DNA of 64,000 bases, from positions 186,001 to 250,000 of the forward strand of contig JAFDYU010000002.1 in the NCBI GenBank assembly GCA_018267285.1. Direction: 5' to 3'. The notes beneath the pieces are model-generated. The model saw only the letters and a program-made list of their open reading frames with translations, did no database searches and was not told the DNA's origin. This document shows positions 37,661 through 46,784 of this stretch, one piece after another. Position 1 is the stretch's first letter. The number at the start of each line of letters is the position of its first letter. This stretch comes from Bacteroidota bacterium. GTDB taxonomy: Bacteria > Bacteroidota > Bacteroidia > Cytophagales > Cyclobacteriaceae. The position numbers and the translations under genes were made by a program.

Positions 37661-38377
37661 TTATTTTTTGGGCTCGATTACGAGAAGGTTGGCATCGTAG
37701 GTAACAATACCGAGCATGATGCTGTTGATTAATCGATCGAAAGATACGCTATAATATTGACTCTTCAACGGATTGGGGTTCATCGGGTCGGCCAGATAAA
37801 CTTTGTTGGTGGCCTCATCGTATCCGTTTATTATTACAAAATGCCCCACGGGTTCGCCCCGGATACTGTCAAATTTATTGGTAGCAGAAACTTCGCGTTG
37901 TGTGCCGTAAAGATACGTGGCGCTCAGCCCCGTGAGGATGGGTACCGACAGTTTCAAATATTTTTTTATCAGCTTTTCATTCAGTTCGGTAAGTATCATT
38001 TTTCCGCCACCCTCAATAAACTTTATGTACGCTTTTGAAGCAACCCGCAATCGCTTGCTTTTAAATTTATAGCGCATTTGTTTTTTCAGATTTTGAATCA
38101 TTTTTTTAGATGAAAGCGAAAACCAGCTCGGATCGAACACATTTAAGTTGTAGGTGTAGATGTGCGCCTTATAGCCGCGTTTGAGGGCGTGGTTGCCCAG
38201 CATAACAGCAAGTGTGCCTCCGCTTTTCAAGCTCTTCACTTCGTTAACAACATTTTTCAGGGCGATTTCATCGTTGTAATATTGATACAACGCATGCAGG
38301 CAGGTAGGCCCACAGGTAATATCATCGGGCTGGGCCTTAATATCGAAATTGAGGAAAAGTGCATGGCGGTCGGACAT
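37661..38377 (-). CDS. C39-like papain-fold peptidase
   Basis: This 238-residue cytoplasmic protein has the papain-like catalytic pattern: Gln and Cys in QPDDITCGPTCLHALYQYY, His in VGHFVIINGYD and Asp in YLADPMNP. The order fits peptidase C39-type proteins that cleave leader peptides at double-Gly sites, but there is no transporter domain. It is the first gene of the ligase cluster (84 nt before the RimK-type gene). It may trim or recycle the product or substrate of the ligases; this is inference. Confidence 0.85.
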   Translation of the reverse strand: MSDRHALFLNFDIKAQPDDITCGPTCLHALYQYYNDEIALKNVVNEVKSLKSGGTLAVMLGNHALKRGYKAHIYTYNLNVFDPSWFSLSSKKMIQNLKKQMRYKFKSKRLRVASKAYIKFIEGGGKMILTELNEKLIKKYLKLSVPILTGLSATYLYGTQREVSATNKFDSIRGEPVGHFVIINGYDEATNKVYLADPMNPNPLKSQYYSVSFDRLINSIMLGIVTYDANLLVIEPKK

Positions 38378-38501
38378 ATCCCTGTCGGTTTAAACCTCTT
38401 ATCCAAAATTAAATTAAAATTATGGTTTGGAAATTTTAATCCGATTGAAAGTTTAGATATTGCGCTGTCAACCATTTGCTCAATACCTAAAAAATATAAA
38501 A

Positions 38502-39269
38502 ATGAAACGATTCGTTGTTTTTGGTTTTTCAGTGTTTCTCTCGTTCAACTTGTTGGGCTGGGGTGCAACCGGCCACCGGGTGGTGGGATTGGTGGCGTCC
38601 AAACATCTTACAGCTAAGGCAAAAAAAAATATTATCAAACTATTAGGCTCCAATTCACTGGCTGAAGTAAGCACGTGGATGGATGAAATCCGATCCGATT
38701 CTACCATGAACCACATCAGTACCGATTGGCACTGGGTTACCATCGAAACCGGGAAGACGTACGAGGAGTCGCCAAAAAACCCGAAAGGCGATGTGATCGC
38801 AACCCTAGAACGCATTATCTCGGAATTAAAAAAGCATACGCTCGACAAAAAAACAGAAACCGAATACCTGAAAATACTGATCCATCTGGTAGGCGACATT
38901 CACCAACCCTTGCACGTAGGATGTTGCGATGACCAAGGTGGCAACAAAATAAAAGCCAGATGGTTTGGGCGCGAAACAAACCTGCACACCATTTGGGACA
39001 GCTACATGATAGACGACCAGAAATTAAGTTATACCGATTTTGCCGGATTTCTGGATGAGCCCGATGCAGCAACGCTTGTTGCCTGGCAGAAAAATTCGGT
39101 GCGCGAATGGGCCAACGAATCCATCCATTACCGCAAACAGATTTATGACATTGGCAAGGGCAGCCTCAGCTACAAGTATTCTTACAAAAGTTTACCGATA
39201 ATACACGAGCGCCTCACCAAAGCGGGTGTGCGCCTCGCTGGTCTGCTCAATGAAATTTATGGGAAATAA
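38502..39269 (+). CDS. S1/P1-type nuclease
   Basis: This 255-residue secreted zinc nuclease is taken from the ATG at 38502, which gives a signal peptide; cleavage before WGATGHR (W20) would expose the Trp that ligates zinc in this family. Further zinc ligands appear in MNHISTDWHWV, HLVGDIHQPLHVG and TNLHTIWDSYM. The enzyme degrades single-stranded nucleic acid and 3'-nucleotides outside the cytoplasm. The 14 codons upstream of this ATG are not signal-like. Confidence 0.92.
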   Translation: MKRFVVFGFSVFLSFNLLGWGATGHRVVGLVASKHLTAKAKKNIIKLLGSNSLAEVSTWMDEIRSDSTMNHISTDWHWVTIETGKTYEESPKNPKGDVIATLERIISELKKHTLDKKTETEYLKILIHLVGDIHQPLHVGCCDDQGGNKIKARWFGRETNLHTIWDSYMIDDQKLSYTDFAGFLDEPDAATLVAWQKNSVREWANESIHYRKQIYDIGKGSLSYKYSYKSLPIIHERLTKAGVRLAGLLNEIYGK

Positions 39270-39296
39270 AAAATTCTGTCTTCAAGAAAAAAGTAA

Positions 39297-40565
39297 TCAA
39301 TCGCTAACAACTACCGGCTGAGGTGCTACCTTATTTTGCATCGTTGTTTTAACGTGCCGGTCTATCCAATACATCATGACAATAGTGATCAACATACTGC
39401 CGATCACTACGTACCCGAGGGTATTGTAGTTATGCAAATTCCCATCTGGGGCCTGATACACAATCATGCCCGCAACGGCAGACGCAATTCCACCTGAAAT
39501 TTGCTGCACCGAAGAATTGATGCTCATAAATGCTCCTCGATCTTGAGGTGCCGGTACGGCAGACATCAGGGCGCTGGCGCTGATCATCCGCGAAGTTATT
39601 CCGATGAACATAATCCCACTCAACACAATTACCAACCACATGGGGGTAATACCGAGTGGCGTATAAATGGCTACCATCACGCAACTGAGCAATGTTCCAA
39701 CAGCAAACACTTTATATTTGCCGAGCTTATCGCTCAGTTTTCCAATAATCGGTGCGGCAGGAACGGTACACAAGCCCACAATAAGATAAACGAGGGGTAA
39801 TTGTTCAAGTGTTAAACCCAGGTTATTGGTGCTAAACGCACTGCCAAAAGGCATGAGCATAAATCCACCTGTGGCAAGAAGTGTGGTGCACAAATAGGTT
39901 TTCAGGTAATCAGGAACGGAAAAAGTTTTTGTCAGGTGCTCAAACGCATTGCGATCCGATTTTAGTTTTAAATGTTCGGTAACCGGCTTCATGTAAAGCA
40001 CCATCACAACACCAATGATCACCCCGACACCGGCAATCATCCAAAACGGTGAATGCCACCCGAAACTGTTGGCAAGCAATAGGCCTATGGGTAAACCCAA
40101 AATCTGGCTCAACGCAAAACTCATTTGTGTAAAAGCCATCACGCGTCCGCGCACTTCGTATTTAAAGAGGTCGGTAATAATGGCAAAACCAACAGAGCCG
40201 ATAACACCCCCAAAAATTCCGGTAACGATTCGGGCCACCAATAAAAAATTATAGTCGGGGGCGATGGCACACAAAGCCGTGCCCAGTAAAAAGCCAATGT
40301 AAAAAAACACCAACAGCTGTTTGCGGTCGAATTTGTCGGCAAAGCCGGCCGCCAAAATGCCGGATGCGCCCGCGCTAAACGCATACGCAGAAACAACCCA
40401 GCCAAATTGTGCGGTTGTAATTTTTAATTCGGGCATGAGTATCGCACCCAAGGGCGACAACACCATGAAATCGAGGATTACGGTGAACTGAAGTATGGAT
40501 AATAGAGCGATGATGAACACCTGATAAGGTGAGAACAGTCGTTCTTTGGTTGGATTGGTACTCAT
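39297..40565 (-). CDS. MFS transporter
   Basis: This 422-residue protein has about 12 hydrophobic segments, with the MFS loop 2-3 motif GFADKFDRKQLLVF and the loop 8-9 equivalent GKLSDKLGKYKVF. The N-terminal ILDFMVLSPLGAILMPELKI is typical of DHA1-type drug or sugar efflux permeases. The substrate is unknown. It is monocistronic, flanked by a convergent nuclease gene and an 87-nt gap to the cyclophilin. Confidence 0.92.
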   Translation of the reverse strand: MSTNPTKERLFSPYQVFIIALLSILQFTVILDFMVLSPLGAILMPELKITTAQFGWVVSAYAFSAGASGILAAGFADKFDRKQLLVFFYIGFLLGTALCAIAPDYNFLLVARIVTGIFGGVIGSVGFAIITDLFKYEVRGRVMAFTQMSFALSQILGLPIGLLLANSFGWHSPFWMIAGVGVIIGVVMVLYMKPVTEHLKLKSDRNAFEHLTKTFSVPDYLKTYLCTTLLATGGFMLMPFGSAFSTNNLGLTLEQLPLVYLIVGLCTVPAAPIIGKLSDKLGKYKVFAVGTLLSCVMVAIYTPLGITPMWLVIVLSGIMFIGITSRMISASALMSAVPAPQDRGAFMSINSSVQQISGGIASAVAGMIVYQAPDGNLHNYNTLGYVVIGSMLITIVMMYWIDRHVKTTMQNKVAPQPVVVSD

Positions 40566-40652
40566 AAAAAAACCGCAGAGTTATTGTAAAGAGGTCGTAT
40601 AAAATCTAAAAATATTTTTTGGCAAACGGTTTTTTTATGCGAAGAGTTGCCT

Positions 40653-41090
40653 CTAATTCTCTTTTTGTATCACCACTTTTTCCATTACATCGCCTTGGCG
40701 GATAGCATCGATCACATCAAGCCCTTCGTACACTTTACCAAACACTGTGTGGTTGCGGTCTAAGTGTGCGGTATTTTGGCGCGAGTGGCAAATAAAAAAC
40801 TGAGACCCTCCGGTGTTTCTGCCCGCGTGCGCCATGGACAGCACTCCGCGATCGTGATATTGATTGTCGCCATCCAGTTCACAATCGATTTGATAGCCGG
40901 GGCCGCCATTGCCAATACCATTGGGGCAACCTCCTTGAATTACGAAATTGGGGATGACCCGATGGAAGGTAAGCCCATTGTAAAAACCTTTCTCGGCAAG
41001 TGTTACAAAATTCTTTACGGTATTCGGAGCATCTTTTTCGAAGAATTTAATTTTCATCACTCCCTTTTTGGTATGGATTTCAGCAGTCAT
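40653..41090 (-). CDS. Cyclophilin-type peptidyl-prolyl isomerase
   Basis: This 145-residue single-domain cyclophilin speeds up cis-trans isomerisation of Xaa-Pro bonds. Signatures are [42 protein letters not shown] and [14 protein letters not shown]. It has no signal peptide, so it acts in the cytoplasm. Confidence 0.95.
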   Translation of the reverse strand: MTAEIHTKKGVMKIKFFEKDAPNTVKNFVTLAEKGFYNGLTFHRVIPNFVIQGGCPNGIGNGGPGYQIDCELDGDNQYHDRGVLSMAHAGRNTGGSQFFICHSRQNTAHLDRNHTVFGKVYEGLDVIDAIRQGDVMEKVVIQKEN

Positions 41091-41156
41091 AAGATTTAGT
41101 TGATCGTTAACGAAATTTAAAAGGCCAAAGATAATTTATTTGGCCATCAAAAAAGA

Positions 41157-41705
41157 TTACATCCTTGCTTTCCAGGGGGTTTCTTCAATGTTCAGTTCAT
41201 GCGCCATCATTCGGCAGAGCATAAACAAAAAATCGGAAAGGCGATTGAGGTATTTTATCACCAGCGAATCCACAGGCTGTTGTTCACTCAAAGCAATCAC
41301 CAGCCGTTCCGCTCTTCGGCAAACGGTGCGGCTCACGTGCCCGATCGAAACTGATTCGTGCCCGCCCGGCAACACAAAAGATTTCATAGGCGGCAAAACA
41401 GAATCCATCTTGTCAATTTCCTTTTCAAGAAAATTAATATCGGTTTCTTGCAGCGATGGAACTTTCACTTTAGTATTTCCGGGTGCTGTGGCAAGAATTG
41501 ATCCGATGGTAAACAGGCGGTCTTGGATTTCGACCAGAATATCTTTGCGCAGCTGGTTTATTTTCTGATCGCGCAGCAAGCCGAGAAAAGAATTCAGTTC
41601 GTCAACGGTACCGTAGGCATCGATGCGCAAATCCGCTTTTGAGAGCCGTTGCCCGCCAAACAAACCGGTTGTACCCTGATCTCCCGTCTTGGTGTAGATT
41701 TTCAT
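41157..41705 (-). CDS. PduO-type cob(I)alamin adenosyltransferase
   Basis: This 182-residue enzyme attaches adenosyl from ATP to cob(I)alamin. Signatures are TKTGDQGTTGLFGG near the N-terminus (ATP loop), DAYGTVDELNSFLG, and SVSIGHVSRTVCRRAERLV with the catalytic Arg. This is the PduO family by motif and length. No cobalamin genes are adjacent. Confidence 0.93.
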   Translation of the reverse strand: MKIYTKTGDQGTTGLFGGQRLSKADLRIDAYGTVDELNSFLGLLRDQKINQLRKDILVEIQDRLFTIGSILATAPGNTKVKVPSLQETDINFLEKEIDKMDSVLPPMKSFVLPGGHESVSIGHVSRTVCRRAERLVIALSEQQPVDSLVIKYLNRLSDFLFMLCRMMAHELNIEETPWKARM

Positions 41706-41763
41706 TCGTTACAAACGAATCACAAATTACGAATTACGATTCGATTCGCAATTTTTTGAAAAA

Positions 41764-42483
41764 TCAATGCGCAGCCACAGCCGGGCTTCGCGTTACATTT
41801 TCGTTTACCCGATCCCATTCAATCAAGCCGTCTTTCAACCGGATGATGCGGTGCGAGTAGTGAGCGATGTCGTCTTCGTGCGTAACCATGATGATGGTGT
41901 TGCCTTTGTCGTGAAGCTCCTGAAAAAGATTCATGATGTCGTACGAAGTTTTGGAATCCAAATTTCCGGTAGGTTCATCGGCCAAAATAATGGAAGGGTT
42001 GTTTACCAGAGCCCGTGCAATGGCTACCCGTTGGCGCTGGCCTCCGGAGAGCTCATTGGGCTTGTGGTGCGAGCGTTCGGCCAAACTTACACTTTCAAGT
42101 GCCGCCATCGCCATCTCATCGCGGTCGTCTTTGCTGTAGCCTGCATAAATTAATGGAAGGGCCACGTTTTCTAAGGCTGAGGCACGCGGCAACAGGTTGA
42201 AAGTCTGAAACACAAAACCGATTTCTTTATTTCGGGTTACGGCAAGTTCATTCTCCGTCATTTCGCTCACCAAATGGCCGTTGAGCATATACGTGCCGTT
42301 GGTGGGCGAATCGAGGCAGCCCACAATATTCATTAACGTAGATTTACCCGAGCCCGAAGGCCCCATAAATGCCACATACTCACCTTTATCTATGGAAATC
42401 GAAATATCCTGAAGGGCATTTACAATGTTGTTGCCCATTTTGTAAACTTTCGCAATGTTTTGTGTCTCAATAATCTTTGGCAT
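41764..42483 (-). CDS. ABC transporter ATPase, MacB/LolD type
   Basis: The protein has 239 residues from the ATG at 42483; an in-frame ATG at 42504 adds seven residues of less typical sequence. It has Walker [11 protein letters not shown] (41-50), signature [15 protein letters not shown], and Walker B with D-loop [11 protein letters not shown]. This is the subgroup that powers FtsX-type permeases (LolCDE, MacB). No permease is adjacent. The FtsX-type permease at 51106 has no ATPase of its own and could use this one; that is a guess. Confidence 0.92.
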   Translation of the reverse strand: MPKIIETQNIAKVYKMGNNIVNALQDISISIDKGEYVAFMGPSGSGKSTLMNIVGCLDSPTNGTYMLNGHLVSEMTENELAVTRNKEIGFVFQTFNLLPRASALENVALPLIYAGYSKDDRDEMAMAALESVSLAERSHHKPNELSGGQRQRVAIARALVNNPSIILADEPTGNLDSKTSYDIMNLFQELHDKGNTIIMVTHEDDIAHYSHRIIRLKDGLIEWDRVNENVTRSPAVAAH

Positions 42484-42647
42484 GTCAATCAATTTGGGGT
42501 ACAATTTATTCTATACTGATACTATAAACGGCACAATTAGTTTCATTTTTAGAAAATATTTTGATGAACAGACGGAAAAAGGGTTTGAATGTTACTTTAT
42601 GCCTCGTGCGAGCGAGATTTTTCCTCGTTGGGCCGGATTGAAAAAGT

Positions 42648-43187
42648 TTACATTCCCAGCATCCGGGCAGCTTTCAATATGCCCATCACGCTGAGGCTGT
42701 CGGTTATTTTCCCTTCCAACACCATTTTTAGTGCTTCGGCAAACGGAAGTTTCCACACTTTCATGTCGGCTTCGGTAGCTTCTCGGTTATATTTCCCGGC
42801 AGTTAGTTCTTGCGCCATAAAGACATAGCCTACCTCATCCGAAACCGAATTGGATAAATGGGTTTTAAGTATTTCTTTCCATTTGCCTGCCGTGAGGCCG
42901 GTTTCTTCTAACAGCTCGCGCTTGGCCGAGTCTAAAATATCGGTTTCTGCGGGGCCACCGCCCTCGGGTATCTCCCAACTCCATTCATTTAAGGTATAGC
43001 GGTGCTGCCCCACCAGCCACGTGTTGTTTTCAGTGTCTAATGCCACAATGCCGATGGCTGTGTTTTTGAAATGTACTTTCCCGTAAATGCTTTGCCCTCC
43101 CGATGGGTTGATCGTTTGGTGCTCTTCTAATTTTATCCATGGATTTTCGTAAACTACTTCGGCAGAGAGGGTTCTCCATTTGCTCAT
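42648..43187 (-). CDS. Nudix hydrolase, ADP-ribose pyrophosphatase-like
   Basis: This 179-residue hydrolase carries the Nudix box (GX5EX7REUXEEXGU) as GGGPAETDILDSAKRELLEETG and the upstream EWSWEIPEGG, which is typical of ADP-sugar pyrophosphatases. The 143 nt on its downstream side toward the ABC ATPase hold no recognised element. Confidence 0.9.
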   Translation of the reverse strand: MSKWRTLSAEVVYENPWIKLEEHQTINPSGGQSIYGKVHFKNTAIGIVALDTENNTWLVGQHRYTLNEWSWEIPEGGGPAETDILDSAKRELLEETGLTAGKWKEILKTHLSNSVSDEVGYVFMAQELTAGKYNREATEADMKVWKLPFAEALKMVLEGKITDSLSVMGILKAARMLGM

Positions 43188-43229
43188 GGCTATTATTCGT
43201 TATTCGGTGTTCGCTATTGTAATATTGCG

Positions 43230-43868
43230 ATGAAATTAACGATTAACTATAACTATTACCGAAGGGTGCTCAAATCTTCTTTCACTCCAGATTTAATAGA
43301 AGCCGGATGCGATGAAGTAGGCAGGGGTTGTCTCGCGGGGCCGGTGGTTGCTGCTGCCGTAATTTTACCTAAAGATTTTACGCACGCGTTACTCAACGAT
43401 TCTAAACAGTTGACTAAAGAAGAACGGAATTCTTTACAAGATGAAATCAAACAGCGGGCTCTCGCTTGGGCCGTGGCCGAAGTAAGTGCCGGAGAAATAG
43501 ATCGGATCAATATATTAAATGCGTCTTTCCTCGCCATGCACAAGGCGCTCGATCAACTGAACGCACAACCCGAATTGTTATTGATCGATGGCAACCGCTT
43601 TAAACCTTATCGGGATATACAATTCGAGTGCATCATCAAGGGAGATGCAGCTTATTTTAGTATTGCGGCCGCCTCGGTACTCGCCAAAACCTATCGCGAT
43701 AACTTGATGGAAAAATTGTCGCTCGAATATCCCGGCTACGGCTGGCAAACCAACGTGGGCTACCCTACCGAAGAACACCGGGAAGGGATCCGTAATTTGG
43801 GGATTACGCCCTATCACCGAAAATCGTTCACACTCCTGCCCTCGCAGTTGGAGTTGTTTGAAGATTGA
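43230..43868 (+). CDS. rnhB: Ribonuclease HII
   Basis: This 212-residue enzyme removes ribonucleotides from RNA-DNA hybrids. It has the first catalytic pair in CDEVGRGCLAGPVVAAAVIL (D28, E29), then LLIDGNRF and IKGDAAYFSIAAASVLAKTYRD. Length and the GRG-type motif are those of RNase HII rather than HIII. Confidence 0.96.
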   Translation: MKLTINYNYYRRVLKSSFTPDLIEAGCDEVGRGCLAGPVVAAAVILPKDFTHALLNDSKQLTKEERNSLQDEIKQRALAWAVAEVSAGEIDRINILNASFLAMHKALDQLNAQPELLLIDGNRFKPYRDIQFECIIKGDAAYFSIAAASVLAKTYRDNLMEKLSLEYPGYGWQTNVGYPTEEHREGIRNLGITPYHRKSFTLLPSQLELFED

Positions 43869-43896
43869 AGTACTCCCCCTCTCAACATATTTCCGT

Positions 43897-43926
43897 TTTG
43901 ACGTCTTTCAAAATTGTATAGCTTCG
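43897..43926 (+). promoter_or_regulatory. Putative promoter of the amidohydrolase gene
   Basis: TTTG at 43897-43900 and TAGCTTCG at 43919-43926 (one mismatch to TAnnTTTG) are 18 nt apart. Transcription would start near 43933, just before the ATG at 43944. Confidence 0.4.
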
Positions 43927-43943
43927 TTTTTAAAATCATTCCG

Positions 43944-45524
43944 ATGAAAAAAATTTTACTTTCCCTTTTTGTGTTGGTATGCCTTCGGGGGTTTGCCCAA
44001 GACCAGGTAACCAAAGCCCCTGAACTAAAAGAAGGCGATGGCCCATACCCTCAACTTATTATTCGCGGTGTAACCCTCATCAACGGCACAGGTGCACCAC
44101 CCAACGGCCCGGTAGATATTGTGGTGAAAGGAAACCGGATTGTTCAGATTAGAAATGTGGGCAACCCGGGCATGCCCATCAACCCCAACCGCAGACCCAA
44201 ACTTGAGCAAGGCGGCAAAGAGCTCGACTGCACCGGCATGTACCTGATGCCCGGCTTCATCGATATGCACGGCCACATTGGCGGCAGCCAGGCGCCCATT
44301 GCCGAATATGTTTTTAAACTCTGGATGGCGCACGGCATCACCACCGTTCGAGATCCCGGATCGGGCAACGGCCTGGACTGGACACTCGACCAAAAAGCGA
44401 AGAGCGAACAAAACCTCATCACCGCCCCGCGCATCAAGGCATATACTTTTTTCGGCATGGGAAGCAAAACGCCCATCAGCACTCCCGAGCAGGCACGCGC
44501 ATGGGTAAACGAAAACAAAGCCAAAGGTGCCGATGGAATAAAATTTTTTGGCGCTGCACCTGAAATTATGGATGCCGCGTTGCGCGAAAACAAAAAACTC
44601 GGGCTCCGCTCGGCATGCCACCATGCTCAAATGGACGTAGCCCGCTGGAATGTGGTGAAATCGGCCGAGGCAGGTTTAACGTCTATGGAACATTGGTATG
44701 GCCTGCCCGAGTCTATGTTGGTGGGGCAAACCATCCAGAATTACCCGGTTAATTACAACTACGGCAACGAACAACACCGCTTTGAAGAAGCCGGCAAACT
44801 GTGGAAGCAGGCAGCCGCACCCTTCTCTGAAAAATGGAACCAGGTGATGAACCATTTGCTCGAGCTGGACTTCACCATAGACCCCACCTTCAACATCTAC
44901 GAAGCGAGCCGCGACTTGCACCGCGCCCGCAGGCAAGAGTGGCACGAAGACTATACGTTGCCACAACTGTGGAAATTTTATCAGCCCAACCGCATCTCGC
45001 ACGGATCGTACTGGTTTAACTGGGGCACCGAACAAGAAGTAGCCTGGAAAGAAAACTACCGACTGTGGATGACGTTTGTGAACGAATACAAAAACCGTGG
45101 TGGCCGCGTAACCATCGGCACCGACTCGGGTTATATTTTTGAATTGTACGGCTTTTCGTACATCCGCGAAATGGAGTTGCTGCGCGAAGCGGGATTCCAT
45201 CCGCTTGAAATCATCCGCTCGGCAACGTTGTTTGGAGCACAAGCACTTGGCGTTGACAAAGATCTCGGAACCGTGGAAGTGGGCAAGCTGGCCGACTTTG
45301 CCATTGTTGACCAAAACCCTCTGGAAAATTTGCAAGTACTCTATGGAACCGGTGCCATCAAACTTACCGAAGACAACAAAGTTACTCGCGTGGGCGGAGT
45401 GAAATACACCATCAAAGACGGAATTATTTACGATGCCAAAAAACTTTTGAGCGATGTAAAGAAAATTGTGGAGGATGAGAAAAAGAAAACAAATTTTACA
45501 ATCAGGCAACCTGGAATGGAATGA
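43944..45524 (+). CDS. Exported amidohydrolase
   Basis: The protein has 526 residues from the ATG at 43944, which begins a signal peptide (MKKILLSLFVLVCLRGFAQ). An ATG at 43914 would add ten residues before it. This is a metal-dependent amidohydrolase fold: beta-sandwich start (IIRGVTLINGTG), HxH in MPGFIDMHGHIGG, later ligands in CHHAQMD and the EHWYG His, and the catalytic Asp in TIGTDSGY. The C-terminal KLADFAIVDQNPLENL is typical of imidazolonepropionase/prolidase-like members. Substrate unknown; it acts in the periplasm. Confidence 0.88.
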   Translation: MKKILLSLFVLVCLRGFAQDQVTKAPELKEGDGPYPQLIIRGVTLINGTGAPPNGPVDIVVKGNRIVQIRNVGNPGMPINPNRRPKLEQGGKELDCTGMYLMPGFIDMHGHIGGSQAPIAEYVFKLWMAHGITTVRDPGSGNGLDWTLDQKAKSEQNLITAPRIKAYTFFGMGSKTPISTPEQARAWVNENKAKGADGIKFFGAAPEIMDAALRENKKLGLRSACHHAQMDVARWNVVKSAEAGLTSMEHWYGLPESMLVGQTIQNYPVNYNYGNEQHRFEEAGKLWKQAAAPFSEKWNQVMNHLLELDFTIDPTFNIYEASRDLHRARRQEWHEDYTLPQLWKFYQPNRISHGSYWFNWGTEQEVAWKENYRLWMTFVNEYKNRGGRVTIGTDSGYIFELYGFSYIREMELLREAGFHPLEIIRSATLFGAQALGVDKDLGTVEVGKLADFAIVDQNPLENLQVLYGTGAIKLTEDNKVTRVGGVKYTIKDGIIYDAKKLLSDVKKIVEDEKKKTNFTIRQPGME

Positions 45525-45599
45525 GTTGAATGTGATCCTCAACCTATACATCCAAGTTTAAGTAGCACAATCTATTTTTAAACAGCTAAACCATCTCTG

Positions 45600-46433
45600 A
45601 TGCGCTCTTTATTCACGTTCATTATTTTTTTGTTTGTTTATTCTTTTGGGCAAGTTTATGCACAACCCGATTCGGTGTTGTTTGTCAATGCCAAATGGAA
45701 AACGATAAAAATTTCTCGTGGGATTGTGTGGAAGTCAATTCATTTTGACTCCACTCTTTTTCACTCTAACCAAAGTATCAATATTCTCGCCATCAAAAAA
45801 CGTAAACCGATTTTTAAAGTCGGTTTTGAACGGAAGATTTTAAAAGAAACGAGTAAGTTTGGCAGTGAGGCCAGTGCACTCGCGGCAATTAACGGCACAT
45901 TCTTCGATATCAAAAATGGAGGATCGGTCGATTACATTCGATCCAATGGCAAAGAGATCAACGAAAGTATTCCATCAAAATCGGGGCTTGCCCAACATCA
46001 AAAAGCCGCCATTGTGATTGTTGGCGGGCGATTGAGCCTTGCGCTGGGAGAGTCGCTTGGATGGGAGAAAAAAATAAGTGGTGAGGATATAATGACAACA
46101 GGGCCGCTGCTGCTGTACGAGTCACGATCCATCAAACCAGACTCATCGAAGTTTACTTTTACAAGACACCCGCGCACCGCCATTGGCATTACCAAAAGGA
46201 ATATTTTGCTCCTCACGGTGGACGGAAGAGACAGAAAAGCAGCCGGAATGAATTTAATAGAGCTCGCTCAGATTATGCGCTGGCTTGGCGCAAAGTCTGC
46301 CATTAATTTGGACGGAGGCGGTTCAACCACCTTGTGGATACGCAACAAGGGCGTAGTGAACTACCCAAGCGATGATAAGAAATGGGGTCATGAAGGCGAA
46401 CGAAAAGTAGCCAATGTTATTTTGGTGAAGTGA
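45600..46433 (+). CDS. Phosphodiester glycosidase (NAGPA) family protein
   Basis: This 277-residue exported protein (signal peptide to about QVYAQ) has the NAGPA domain, named after the enzyme that removes GlcNAc from phosphodiesters. Typical segments are LAAINGTFFDIKNGG, TTGPLLLYESR, HPRTAIGITKRNILLLTVDGR and the conserved SAINLDGGGSTTLWI. Such proteins act on envelope glycans in bacteria. The substrate here is unknown. Confidence 0.88.
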   Translation: MRSLFTFIIFLFVYSFGQVYAQPDSVLFVNAKWKTIKISRGIVWKSIHFDSTLFHSNQSINILAIKKRKPIFKVGFERKILKETSKFGSEASALAAINGTFFDIKNGGSVDYIRSNGKEINESIPSKSGLAQHQKAAIVIVGGRLSLALGESLGWEKKISGEDIMTTGPLLLYESRSIKPDSSKFTFTRHPRTAIGITKRNILLLTVDGRDRKAAGMNLIELAQIMRWLGAKSAINLDGGGSTTLWIRNKGVVNYPSDDKKWGHEGERKVANVILVK

Positions 46434-46597
46434 AGTGGGTTTGTGGGCTGCTCATCGCTTACGTAAGATTGTACTTACCCCCTAATTCGGACACGAATCT
46501 GAAAACAAAATGGTAACGATGCGTTGTTGTTTTTATAGTAAATAAGGATAGATGAGATGGATGATTCAAAAATCCAAAAATGTATCCTATAAGGATC

Positions 46598-46636
46598 AAA
46601 AAAAATAGGCAGTTACCGTGTTCCATGTAACTGCCT
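46598..46636 (-). terminator. Intrinsic terminator of tRNA-Asn
   Basis: A perfect 10-bp stem (AGGCAGTTAC 46607-46616 with GTAACTGCCT 46627-46636) is followed on the minus strand by eight U residues (complement of 46598-46605). It lies 11 nt past the tRNA 3' end. Confidence 0.88.
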
Positions 46637-46647
46637 GAGCTCTCTTG

Positions 46648-46721
46648 CTCTCCCTCTTGGACTTGAACCAAGGACCCTCTGATTAACAGTCAGATGCTCT
46701 AACCAGCTGAGCTAAGGGAGA
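46648..46721 (-). tRNA. tRNA-Asn (GTT)
   Basis: Read on the minus strand, the 74-nt gene has a 7-bp acceptor stem (TCTCCCT with AGGGAGA), a D-arm GCTCAGCTGGTTAGAGC, an anticodon stem-loop CTGACTGTTAATCAG with anticodon GTT (complement of 46685-46687), and a T-arm with GGTTCAAGTCC. CCA is not encoded. The discriminator base is G. Confidence 0.96.
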
Positions 46722-46784
46722 ATTTGGGAGTGCAATATTAGCGGTTTGGTTTTGATTCGCCAACCGTGGTTAAAAATAATTCTG

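Noticed and set aside
40625-40655. Possible terminator for the cyclophilin gene
   Set aside because: Only a 5-bp GGCAA/TTGCC stem with a long loop is present, too weak to list as a feature.
41700-41760. Repetitive AATTACGAATTACGATTCG-like spacer
   Set aside because: It has short AT-rich near-repeats and a small palindrome but no repeat structure that distinguishes it from biased intergenic sequence.
42505-42647. Spacer between the Nudix and ABC ATPase genes screened for small RNA or leader
   Set aside because: It contains only a 4-bp CTCG/CGAG hairpin and no conserved riboswitch-like motif.
44676-45551. Long antisense frame (291 codons) across the amidohydrolase gene
   Set aside because: The opposite strand encodes a clear amidohydrolase with catalytic motifs. 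The antisense translation has no recognisable domain and reflects codon bias.
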